Shown: positions 7,437-13,450 of the stretch, one piece after another
Layout of the letters: each line of letters opens with the position of its first letter
How positions within the stretch are numbered: the first letter of the stretch is position 1
Assembly (NCBI GenBank): GCA_025356615.1
Contig: JANXSH010000218.1
Span: forward strand, 1-27,953
Direction: 5' to 3'
DNA length: 27,953 bases
Origin: Planctomycetia bacterium
GTDB lineage: Bacteria > Planctomycetota > Planctomycetia > Gemmatales > Gemmataceae
Notes under the pieces: generated by a model
The model's input: only the letters and a program-made list of their open reading frames with translations
Told to the model about the DNA's origin: nothing
The model's database searches: none
Program-made: the position numbers and the translations under genes

Positions 7437-8288
7437 TCACGCCAACACGACGTGCGCGGTAAATGCGACGCCGTTCATGGTAATCGGCCCGCTCAGCTTC
7501 TCCAACGCCTCGGGATCGCGTAGATCCTGCGAGTTGTACACGAGATAGATGAAATGCTTCAGATGCGGCCACTTCGTGTAGAGGAGCAGGTCGTTGGAGT
7601 ATTCATCCACGATTCACCTCTGATCGTCAGGCCCATGAACGTACTTCAATTCTACCACGGTGCCCAGTTCTTCGATGGCGACATCGGCGCGGCCGGAGTG
7701 CCCACCACCAATTTTGCCAAGCGGCTCCTCATGCACCGAGTATTTTAGGTAGGCGCGTAGGACTGCATGGAGCAAATCTTGTGCGTCGTACTCGTCACTG
7801 ATTTGGAACGCGACCTTCCCCTTTCGCCTCGTCGCGAGGATGCGAGCCGATGCTGGCAGTCGCTCACAGAGGCGAAGGACGAGGCCGACTTCCGGCTCAG
7901 GGATCGAGGCATCGAGGGATGCGAAGAGGAGTTCGTGTGTGTAATCCTCTCCGGACGAGATGCCCAATGAACGGTCATCTCCCCCAAACAAGACAACGCT
8001 AGAGTGCCGATCACGTTCGCGTTCCTGATCCACATACCATTGCAGGGGAAAGGGAGTATGAGTGATGCAGATATGCTCTACCTGATCCCTGGAACGGACG
8101 ATCAGGCCCGACACTGAAAAGGTGATACCCGTGGACCAGGGATCGATGATTTGCCGTTTCAGGTCGGCGAAGGAAAAGTTGTTGACGATCTTGTTTTTCT
8201 TCCCTCCGAGCAGACGAACGGCGCAATGCCAGAATGTGTCCGGGTACGACATTAGGAAGACCCACCGAGAGAAGTAATCAAACCACAA
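7437..8288 (-). pseudogene. PD-(D/E)xK nuclease-type gene interrupted by an in-frame TGA
   Basis: A frame of 283 codons is split by one TGA at 7614-7616. The first part (224 codons from a TTG at 8288, or from the ATG at 8252) ends with the nuclease core: Asp202 in GRADVAI, then Glu213 and Lys215 in VVELKYV, just before the stop. The same frame continues without shift as IVDEYSNDLLLYTKWPHLKHFIYLVYNSQDL to a TGA at 7437. That is the expected last helix and strand of this fold (the H.K.L.CFVYNP-type ending). A CGA-to-TGA change would explain the stop. The truncated product lacks the end of the catalytic domain and is probably inactive. A sequencing error or read-through is possible. The N-terminal 180 residues match no family I recognise. 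Confidence 0.72.
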
Positions 8289-8537
8289 TTGGGAGTGTAC
8301 GCATCGTCACTTGAAACGCCAAGCCTACTTCTCACTCCGAAGCCTTGCCTGGAACGCTGAAGTAGACTCCACTCTTGTCAAGGGCCGATCGTCAACAATG
8401 CGGGGCGTAACCACCCGAACCCGCACGACGAGTCGTGTGTCCCCCATCAGCAGAAGCGTACTCCTCGGGCCACTCATTCCTAGCCCTGAAGTAACCGCTC
8501 GAACTGAGAAACAAAAATCTTTGATCCAAGTCGCCTT
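8289..8537. other. Gap upstream of the Y-RNA-like array
   Basis: No protein-like frame is seen here. The array's conserved strings (TGGTGCA, GTCTCTTCC) do not occur in this stretch. A promoter for the RNA array would be expected in its right-hand half, but I could not identify convincing -35/-10 boxes. Confidence 0.4.
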
Positions 8538-8603
8538 GGGGCGTGGTGCAGGCCCGGCTTACTTCTTGGGGATGTAAAAGCCGGGACCGTCTTTTCCCGC
8601 CTC
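8538..8603 (+). ncRNA. Y-RNA-like unit 1 (short-loop form)
   Basis: A two-helix hairpin. The outer stem is GGGGCG (8538-8543) with CGCCTC (8598-8603). The internal loop has TGGTGCA (8544-8550) on the 5' side and GTCTTTTCC (8589-8597) on the 3' side. The inner stem is GG-CCCGGCT (8551-8559) with AGCCGGG-A-CC (8579-8588), then TAC/GTA (8560-8562 / 8574-8576) with an AA bulge on the 3' side. The terminal loop is 11 bases. It shares all these elements with the four following units and lies about 0.5 kb upstream of the Ro60 gene. No tRNA-like insert. Confidence 0.7.
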
Positions 8604-8614
8604 TTCTGAATCAC

Positions 8615-8751
8615 CGGAGGGTGGTGCAGGTAAGGGATACTTATGGGAAGGTGAGGTCGCGGGTTCGAGTCCCGCTCGGCAGGGCAACCTTCCGGTAGCT
8701 CAGTTGGTTAGAGCGCACTTGTAAAGTCCTTTACCGTCTCTTCCCCCTCCG
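8615..8751 (+). ncRNA. Y-RNA-like unit 2 with permuted tRNA-like domain
   Basis: The outer stem CGGAGGG/CCCTCCG (8615-8621 / 8745-8751) is perfect. Internal-loop strands are TGGTGCA (8622-8628) and GTCTCTTCC (8736-8744). The inner stem is GGTAAGGGA/TCCTTTACC (8629-8637 / 8727-8735, one G-U), then TAC/GTA with an AAG bulge (8724-8726). Inside is a tRNA in circularly permuted order: anticodon-stem 3' strand AGGTG (8649-8653), variable loop AGGTC, T-arm GCGGG-TTCGAGT-CCCGC (8659-8675), acceptor 3' strand, GCAA tetraloop (8684-8687), acceptor 5' strand, TA, D-arm GCTC...GAGC (8698-8714) and anticodon-stem 5' strand CACTT (8716-8720). The acceptor stem has one T-C mismatch and no free 3' end, so it cannot be charged. 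This resembles known YrlA tRNA mimicry. Confidence 0.78.
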
Positions 8752-8760
8752 ACTCGAAAT

Positions 8761-8880
8761 GGGCGGTGGTGCAGGACAGGGTTACTTCTTTGTCGCTGGT
8801 TCGAATCCAGCATCCCCGCGAGGGGATTAGCTCAGCCTGGTAGAGCAAGGTAAACACCCTGTCCGACACATTCCCCGCCC
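8761..8880 (+). ncRNA. Y-RNA-like unit 3 with permuted tRNA-like domain
   Basis: The outer stem GGGCGG/CCGCCC (8761-8766 / 8875-8880) and inner stem GGACAGGGT/ACCCTGTCC (8774-8782 / 8856-8864) are both perfect. The 5' internal-loop strand is TGGTGCA (8767-8773); the 3' strand (8865-8874, GACACATTCC) is the most diverged of the array. TAC (8783-8785) pairs with GTA (8850-8852), leaving an AAC bulge. The insert runs T-arm GCTGG-TTCGAAT-CCAGC (8795-8811), acceptor ATCCCC, GCGA tetraloop (8818-8821), acceptor GGGGAT, TA, and D-arm GCTC-AGCCTGGTA-GAGC (8830-8846). It is a permuted tRNA-like fold with a GNRA-capped acceptor helix. The sequence differs clearly from unit 2, so the two inserts are old duplicates or have separate origins. 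Confidence 0.78.
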
Positions 8881-8891
8881 GTCTCTCAACG

Positions 8892-8956
8892 GGGCCGTGG
8901 TGTTGGCGTGGGTTACTTCTGTTAAAAGTGACACCCACGTCGTCCCTTCCCGGCCC
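8892..8956 (+). ncRNA. Y-RNA-like unit 4 (short-loop form)
   Basis: The outer stem is GGGCCG/CGGCCC (8892-8897 / 8951-8956), perfect. Internal-loop strands are TGGTGTT (8898-8904) and GTCCCTTCC (8942-8950). The inner stem is GGCGTGGGT/ACCCACGTC (8905-8913 / 8933-8941, one G-U), then TAC (8914-8916) opposite GTG. The terminal loop is short and has no tRNA-like content. Paired positions change relative to other units while complementarity is kept, which supports an RNA structure. Confidence 0.7.
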
Positions 8957-8970
8957 TTCTATCAACCCAA

Positions 8971-9033
8971 GCCGTGGTGCAGTGCGGGGATACTTTTATC
9001 CAAAAGAAGACGCCCCGCACGTCTCTTCCCGGC
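8971..9033 (+). ncRNA. Y-RNA-like unit 5 (short-loop form, closest to the Ro60 gene)
   Basis: The outer stem is GCCG/CGGC (8971-8974 / 9030-9033). Internal-loop strands are TGGTGCA (8975-8981) and GTCTCTTCC (9021-9029). The inner stem is GTGCGGGG/CCCCGCAC (8982-8989 / 9013-9020), perfect, then a TACTT strand start and a small CTTTT-ATCC-AAAAG hairpin (8993-9006). It ends 25 bases before the Ro60 start codon, so it may also affect access to that ribosome site if co-transcribed. Confidence 0.68.
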
Positions 9034-9058
9034 CTCACTTTTGCAAAGGAATCGCCCG

Positions 9059-10372
9059 ATGGCTACTCTGAACCGACTCGCACGCATCCACAACCACGAA
9101 GGCGTTCCCGCCAAGCGGATCGACGCCCTGGCCCAACTGGAGCGTACCGTCCTGTCGTGCCTACTGTGGGAGGGCGAGTTCTACGAGAGCGGCCAGACCA
9201 TCGCCGCGCGTATCGCCGAACTCGTAAAGCAGGTTCCCGCCGAGGACGTGGCCCGCGTCGCCATCCAGGCCAAGCGGGAGATGAAGTTGCGCCACGTTCC
9301 GCTCCTCCTCGCCCGCGAGCTGATGCGCACCGCCGAGGGCCGGAAGCACGCCGGGTCGCTGTTCTCGCAGGTCATCCTGCGCGCCGACGACATCGCCGAG
9401 TTCCTCGCGATCTACTGGAAGGACGTGAAGGACGAGCCGCTCGCCAAGCAGGTCAAGAAGCACCTGGGCGAGTCGTTCCGCCGCTTCGACGAATACCAGT
9501 TGGCGAAGTACAACGGGGGCCAGAAGGCCGTGAAGTTGCGCGACGCGCTGCGCATCACCCGCCCGAAGCCGGCGAACGCCGAGCAGGCGGAGTTGTGGCG
9601 GAAGCTCGTCAAGGGCGAGCTGGCCACGCCGGATACTTGGGAAGTCGAGTTGTCCAAGGGCGGCGACAAGAAGGCGTCGTGGGAGCGCCTGTTGGCCGAG
9701 GACAAGCTCGGCGCGCTAGCCATGCTCCGCAACATCCGCAACATGCGCGAGGCCAACGTCGGTGACGACCTGATCCGTCAGGGCATCGACCGCGTCCAGG
9801 CCGGTCGGCTGTTGCCGATCAACTTCATCTCGGCGGCGCGGCACAACCCGCAGTTCGAGCCGGAGATCGAGGCCAAGTTCTTCGGGTGCTTCGCCGGGAA
9901 GGAGAAGGTGGCCGGGAAGACGATCGTCCTGGTGGACATTTCGCCGTCGATGGCGGCGAAGCTGTCGGCGCGCTCGGAGCTTACCCGCACGGACGTGGGC
10001 TGCTCACTGGCCATGATCGCGCGGGAGCTGTTCGCCGACGTGCGGGTGTTCAGCTTCTCCAACCGGCGCGTCGAGGTTCCGGCCCGGCGCGGGTTCGGAC
10101 TACGGGACGCGATCTTGAGTTCGCAGGAGAGCAACGGTACGCTGCTGGGGGCCGCGCTGGCCGGACTCCCGCCGCACGACCGATTGATCGTCCTCACCGA
10201 CGAGCAGAGTCAGGATCCCGTTCCCGATCTGCCCGGCTACATGATAAACGTCGCCAGCGCCAAGAACGGCGTCGGCTACGGAACCTGGCTGCACATCGAC
10301 GGCTGGAGTGACAAGGTGCTGGACTACATCGTGCGGTACGAGAGCGACAGCAGGGGCGATGACGCCCAGTGA
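9059..10372 (+). CDS. rsr: Ro60 / Rsr TROVE-domain RNA-binding protein
   Basis: A 437-residue bacterial Ro60 orthologue: a ring of helical repeats (TROVE domain, about residues 1-280) closed by a von Willebrand A domain (about 287-430). The start MATLNRLARIHNHEG and ELMRTAEGRKHAGSLFSQVILRADDI are typical TROVE text. The vWA metal site is DISPS (Asp293, Ser295, Ser297), with the TLLG threonine (361) and LTDEQ (Asp381). Ro60 binds misfolded or structured RNAs in its central hole and Y RNAs on its outer face. The ATG at 9059 is chosen because AAAGGA (9045-9050) is well spaced and the family N-terminus begins here; the frame stays open further upstream but would run into the RNA units. It is shorter than the Deinococcus protein. 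No rtcB or rtcA is visible nearby. Confidence 0.92.
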   Translation: MATLNRLARIHNHEGVPAKRIDALAQLERTVLSCLLWEGEFYESGQTIAARIAELVKQVPAEDVARVAIQAKREMKLRHVPLLLARELMRTAEGRKHAGSLFSQVILRADDIAEFLAIYWKDVKDEPLAKQVKKHLGESFRRFDEYQLAKYNGGQKAVKLRDALRITRPKPANAEQAELWRKLVKGELATPDTWEVELSKGGDKKASWERLLAEDKLGALAMLRNIRNMREANVGDDLIRQGIDRVQAGRLLPINFISAARHNPQFEPEIEAKFFGCFAGKEKVAGKTIVLVDISPSMAAKLSARSELTRTDVGCSLAMIARELFADVRVFSFSNRRVEVPARRGFGLRDAILSSQESNGTLLGAALAGLPPHDRLIVLTDEQSQDPVPDLPGYMINVASAKNGVGYGTWLHIDGWSDKVLDYIVRYESDSRGDDAQ

Positions 10373-10400
10373 ACTCCGCACGATCGGGGAGCAACCCTGT

Positions 10401-10433
10401 GGCCCGCGCCGGCAGACGAAGCTGGCGCGGGCC
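10401..10433 (+). terminator. Strong GC hairpin after the Ro60 gene
   Basis: GGCCCGCGCCGGC (10401-10413) pairs with GCTGGCGCGGGCC (10421-10433) over 13 pairs (one G-U) with a 7-base loop, starting 28 bases after the stop. It is followed only by TTGTCC, a weak T tract. It could end or attenuate transcription of the RNA array/Ro60 unit. Confidence 0.6.
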
Positions 10434-10508
10434 TTGTCCGTCTGCGTGATCGGCACATGGGCAGGATCGAAGAGTGGGCCACCGCGAGCATCCCTGGAGG
10501 ATACTGGA

Positions 10509-10706
10509 ATGTCACAGGACAACAGGCAGAAGCGTGACCTGCACGCCCTGAACGAAGACGGCATGGTCCTGTGCAACCCCCGCGACAGGGAGGCCGCACA
10601 CCGGGCCGAGATGGAGGGCATTGCCACGGAGGACGCAACAGCCGTGACGTGCAGGAACTGCCTGGATCTGCTGCACCAACTCGCCAAAGAGAAAAGGGGG
10701 CAGTGA
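10509..10706 (+). CDS. Small two-cysteine protein of unknown function (65 aa)
   Basis: A 65-residue frame starts at an ATG 8 bases after a GGAGG site (10496-10500). It is hydrophilic and contains NEDGMVLCNPRDREAAHRAEMEGIA followed by VTCRNCLDLLHQLAKEKRGQ. The three cysteines (one in VLCNP, two in a CxxC) and histidines suggest a small metal-binding or zinc-ribbon-like fold. Similar short proteins with a final TCxxCLxLL segment are often seen as unannotated genes in accessory or phage-like regions; this is recollection, not a search. The gene lies after the terminator-like hairpin, so it need not be part of the Ro60 operon. Confidence 0.6.
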   Translation: MSQDNRQKRDLHALNEDGMVLCNPRDREAAHRAEMEGIATEDATAVTCRNCLDLLHQLAKEKRGQ

Positions 10707-11132
10707 ACGAAACGTCGGATCGGGGACCCGGTCTCCCAAACCGAGGCAGGACGACCCTACGATGCGTCGGGTCAACGCTGCCGGGGGCGAAAGGGGGACA
10801 TCGGCACGGCCACCGCCTGGCAATCTGCCCCGAGACGGATCCGGGACATCACCTGCGGCTAAACGTTTGCATCGCGTCCTGTAGAACTACCCACCCCGGC
10901 AAGGCCGGAGTACAAAGAGCTATCAACTGGATCCCTCGTCGAACACCCACGAGACCTCTCCCATGCCAACCGCAGTCCGCCCGCTGCTCATCAACCTGAT
11001 ACCCTCGGCCCTCCCCGCGATGGTGAGCGTCGAATGGGAGGCGAGCAACGTCCCGAAGGGGCTTCGCGGCAGTCGAATCGTCGTGTAGAATGATCGCATG
11101 GCTGCTCTTTAGGAAAATGGGGAGATCATCAC
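10707..11132. other. Gap with no convincing gene
   Basis: About 425 bases hold no family I recognise. A 41-codon frame at 10963-11088 (MPTAVRPLLINLIPSALPAM onward) has protein-like composition and could be the start of a truncated gene, but it has no clear ribosome site. No repeat or hairpin stands out. Confidence 0.4.
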
Positions 11133-11420
11133 ATGCCCACTCTTATCATCGACAATGTTCCGGTCTCGCTGTTCGACCGGATCCAACGTCGGGCGAAGAC
11201 CCAGCAACGGACGCCCGCCGATACCGTCCTCGAAGTGTTGGAGACCGCGTTCCGCTCGACGACGCCAACTTTCTCCGAAGCGCCGCTGCCATCGGAGCCG
11301 TACATGACGGAGGAGATTTGCGAGCCGTTCAGCATCCCGCGGCCGGAAGGCAAGCCGGCTCGCGCCGTGTGGGTGCCCGCGCCGTTGCCGACCCCACACG
11401 ATATTCCCACCGAGGAGTAA
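11133..11420 (+). CDS. Ribbon-helix-helix (FitA/CopG-like) small DNA-binding protein
   Basis: A 95-residue protein whose first 45 residues (MPTLIIDNVPVSLFDRIQRRAKTQQRTPADTVLEVLETAF) follow the beta strand-helix-helix pattern of antitoxin-type RHH proteins: strand TLIIDNVP, then two amphipathic helices with an RTPADTV turn. The C-terminal half is proline-rich and acidic, as in antitoxin tails that wrap a partner. A GGGGAGA site precedes the ATG by about 8 bases. The stop is 3 bases from the start of the next gene, which is broken by an insertion. The pair could be a toxin-antitoxin-like unit, but the partner is not a PIN-domain toxin. Confidence 0.6.
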   Translation: MPTLIIDNVPVSLFDRIQRRAKTQQRTPADTVLEVLETAFRSTTPTFSEAPLPSEPYMTEEICEPFSIPRPEGKPARAVWVPAPLPTPHDIPTEE

Positions 11421-11423
11421 CGA

Positions 11424-12062
11424 ATGTTCGCTCGTATGGCTCCAAGTGATCCTTTGATGCAGGGAGATTTGATCGACGACTGTCCTCTGTAGGTGTTACG
11501 CAGTTGAAGCAGCTGCGCCACTGGACAGGGTGAAATCGGCCCGGATAGCCGTCCCAACCGTCACAGAGTGACCAGCTTATAGTGTACAAAAGCCATCAAC
11601 TGCGTAACTCCTACTCTGGTCAGTTTCGACCTGAAATTGACTCCGATCGACTGGAACGATCCGCCTACGAAATGGTGGACGGCGCGAGTCATCATTCTGA
11701 CTCAGGCGTGCGATCTCGCGAGAGCAAACGATACGTCGGTACTCGTTGCCCAAGTTCATGACGCGCAAAAACTGGTCGTAACCGGCGTCCTAAAGGGGTC
11801 AACAGTTCGCGACCAGATGCGCCGGCATCTCGTGTACGGCTGGTACTTCATGCCAGCCGTCACGGCTCCGCTCCTGCTCCCGGAATCGCTGATCGACCTG
11901 CGAGATGTCCATTCGGTGCCGCGCGTCGTACTCGAACAGTTGGTCGCCGGTGGTAAGCGGGTTGCGAGTCTGGTGTCCCCGTACCGCGAACACCTGGCAC
12001 AGCATTTCGCCGTCACCTACATGCGAATCGCTTTGCCGGAACCGTATCCGACGCAGCCATGA
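11424..12062 (+). pseudogene. LTQACDL-motif gene of unknown function, disrupted by a 126-bp inverted-repeat element
   Basis: The gene begins MFARMAPSDPLMQGDLIDDCPL at 11424 and meets a stop at once inside the inserted element. Removing bases 11489-11617 (element plus one TCT copy) joins DCPL directly to VSFDLKLTPIDWNDPPTKWWTARVIILTQACDLARA in the same frame. The restored protein is about 169 residues and ends HLAQHFAVTYMRIALPEPYPTQP. The RVIILTQACDL segment recurs in small uncharacterised proteins of plasmids and accessory regions. It follows the RHH gene by 3 bases and so was the second gene of that operon. A downstream fragment could start at a TTG (11637), but no ribosome site is evident. 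Confidence 0.8.
11489..11614. mobile_element. MITE-like element, 126 bp, with 19-bp terminal inverted repeats
   Basis: The left end GTAGGTGTTACGCAGTTGA (11489-11507) and right end TCAACTGCGTAACTCCTAC (11596-11614) are inverted repeats matching at 18 of 19 positions. A TCT triplet flanks both sides (11486-11488, 11615-11617), consistent with a 3-bp target duplication (4 bp if the end is placed one base inward). The interior has no coding capacity, so it needs a transposase elsewhere. Its removal with one TCT restores the interrupted gene exactly, which is the strongest evidence that it is an insertion. Confidence 0.85.
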
Positions 12063-12112
12063 AGACGGGATCGACAACGATCGAGGCTCGCCACGGAGAG
12101 GGAGGAATCCAC

Positions 12113-13258
12113 ATGGGGCCGACAGCCCGCCAAGCCTTGATGATCGCCCTGCTTGCACTGGGTGCCGCGCCTCCGGTGACGAAGTCGGAGGTTCCCGCGC
12201 TGATCCAGCAGCTCGGCGGCGACACCTATGTGGGCCGGAACAAGGCGAGCCTCGATCTGACGCGGATCGGCGCGCGGGCCTTGCCGGAATTGCGTCTCGC
12301 GATGGCCTCGGCGGACGCCGAGATCCGCCGCCGGGCGAAGCGCTTGGTCAACGCGATCGAGCGGAACACCTATAACCAGGTGCGCCAGTTCGCGGGACAC
12401 GCGGGGTCGGTCAACTCCGTCGCCTTCTCCCCCGACGGCAAGCAAGCCCTCTCCGGGGACAGTAGCGCCGTCCGCCTGTGGGATGTCGCCACGGGCAAGG
12501 AACTCCGCAAGGACGACTCCCACCGCGACCGGGTGATAGCCGTCGCCTTCTCGCCGGACGGGAAGTACGTCGCCAGCGGCAGCGAAGATCGTAAGGTGAT
12601 CCTCTACGAGGCGTCGACCCTGCGCGCCCTCCACACGTTCCGCGCCCACCGGAGCGACGTACGCGCGGTAGCCTTCACGCCCGACAGCAAACGCCTCGTC
12701 AGCGCGGACCGCCTGGCCGGCGTCATCCTCTGGTCGGTGCCCGACGGCAAAGAATTGTCCCGCTTGCCGTTCGCGCCCTCCGGCCCCCTCCTCAGCGTGG
12801 TCCCGATCGGCGACAAGCAATTCGTCCTGTGCCCCGCGGGCAACAATTCGGCCGTCCTCCGCACCCTCGCCGCGAAGGAGGCCGTCCTGTACACGTTCGA
12901 TCAGCATACGGGGAAGGTCGTCTGCGCCGCCGTCTCGCGCGACGGCAAGCACCTCGTGACCGCGAGCCACGACCACACGCTCATTCGCTGGGATCTGCGA
13001 ACGCGAAAATCGACGTACCAGCTGCGCGGCCACACCGCAGCGGTGAGTTCGGTCGCGATCTCGCCCGACGGCAAGTTCGCCGTCTCGGGCGGCGCGGACA
13101 AGGAGTTGCGGCTGTGGGATCTCACGACGGGCAAGCCGATTCGCGGCCTGGTGGGGCACACGAGTACGATCTGGAGCGTCGCGGTGTCGCCCAACGGCAA
13201 GTACGCCCTGAGCGGGTCGGCGGACGGGACGATGAGGCTGTGGAGCGTGGGGCCGTGA
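12113..13258 (+). CDS. Secreted WD40-repeat protein with helical N-terminal segment
   Basis: A 381-residue protein. The start at 12113 follows GGAGAGGGAGGA and gives a signal peptide (MGPTARQALMIALLALGAAP). Residues about 22-80 form a HEAT-like helical segment (VPALIQQLGGDTYVGRNKASLDLTRIGARALPELRLAMAS). Seven WD40 repeats follow, with typical SPDGK...SGS...LWD text; the fourth (PSGPLLSVVPIGDKQ) is degenerate. The architecture predicts one seven-bladed propeller outside the cytoplasm, a common type in planctomycetes with no fixed role. The last 46 coding bases are repeated exactly 1.28 kb downstream. Confidence 0.85.
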   Translation: MGPTARQALMIALLALGAAPPVTKSEVPALIQQLGGDTYVGRNKASLDLTRIGARALPELRLAMASADAEIRRRAKRLVNAIERNTYNQVRQFAGHAGSVNSVAFSPDGKQALSGDSSAVRLWDVATGKELRKDDSHRDRVIAVAFSPDGKYVASGSEDRKVILYEASTLRALHTFRAHRSDVRAVAFTPDSKRLVSADRLAGVILWSVPDGKELSRLPFAPSGPLLSVVPIGDKQFVLCPAGNNSAVLRTLAAKEAVLYTFDQHTGKVVCAAVSRDGKHLVTASHDHTLIRWDLRTRKSTYQLRGHTAAVSSVAISPDGKFAVSGGADKELRLWDLTTGKPIRGLVGHTSTIWSVAVSPNGKYALSGSADGTMRLWSVGP

Positions 13259-13259
13259 G
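13213..13259. repeat. 47-bp direct repeat, left copy (3' end of the WD40 gene)
   Basis: Bases 13213-13259, encoding the final GSADGTMRLWSVGP and the stop, recur without mismatch at 14495-14541. The two copies bracket the membrane-protein gene pair. The flanking bases differ on both sides. Confidence 0.9.
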
Positions 13260-13450
13260 GTGTCCCCCAAAGTGATCCAATGAGAACCGCGTCAGGGATG
13301 AATACAGGCCATTGTTACGACTGGATACAGCTTCGACGCTGAATCTTTCGAGACTCACCATAGGTTCTTGTATTCCGTCTCGGGTATCATATATTTAAAC
13401 GACGCTGGTCCCTATGCGTAGAATATATTGTGGTAGGAGATAGCACCACC
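13260..13450. promoter_or_regulatory. AT-rich stretch upstream of the membrane-protein pair
   Basis: This gap is the most AT-rich part of the area, with ATATATTTAAAC near 13390 and TAGAATATATTG near 13420, followed by AGGAGA (13435-13440) 10 bases before the GTG at 13451. It probably holds the promoter and ribosome site of the cassette; exact -35/-10 boxes are not assigned. Confidence 0.4.

Noticed and set aside
7614..7616. Selenocysteine at the in-frame TGA
   Set aside because: There is no selenoprotein-family similarity, the site lies just past the nuclease ExK motif, and no selenocysteine insertion hairpin is apparent after the TGA.
8640..8860. Ordinary tRNA genes (T-arm and D-arm text is obvious on the plus strand)
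   Set aside because: The T-arm half comes before the D-arm half in both cases, the acceptor strands are joined by a GNRA loop, and there is no free 3' end or anticodon loop, so these are permuted tRNA-like domains of larger hairpins.
8538..9033. CRISPR array
   Set aside because: The conserved strings are short and split (TGGTGCA and GTCTCTTCC on opposite sides of a hairpin), unit lengths vary from 63 to 137 bases, and there are no equal-length direct repeats or cas genes.
8897..9058. N-terminal extension of the Ro60 protein by 54 codons
   Set aside because: The extension would be read through two RNA units, has no family similarity, and a well-spaced ribosome site precedes the ATG at 9059.
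10703..10999. 98-codon GTG frame overlapping the small cysteine protein as GTGA
   Set aside because: The overlap is attractive, but the translation is Arg/Gly/Pro/His-rich without structure-like pattern, and no family is recognised.
11133..12062. VapBC-type toxin-antitoxin pair
   Set aside because: The first protein fits an RHH antitoxin, but the restored second protein has an LTQACDL segment and none of the acidic pattern of a PIN domain.
12059..13258. WD40 protein starting at the ATG 12059
   Set aside because: The ATG at 12113 has a strong purine-rich ribosome site and begins a proper signal peptide; the earlier start would bury that peptide.
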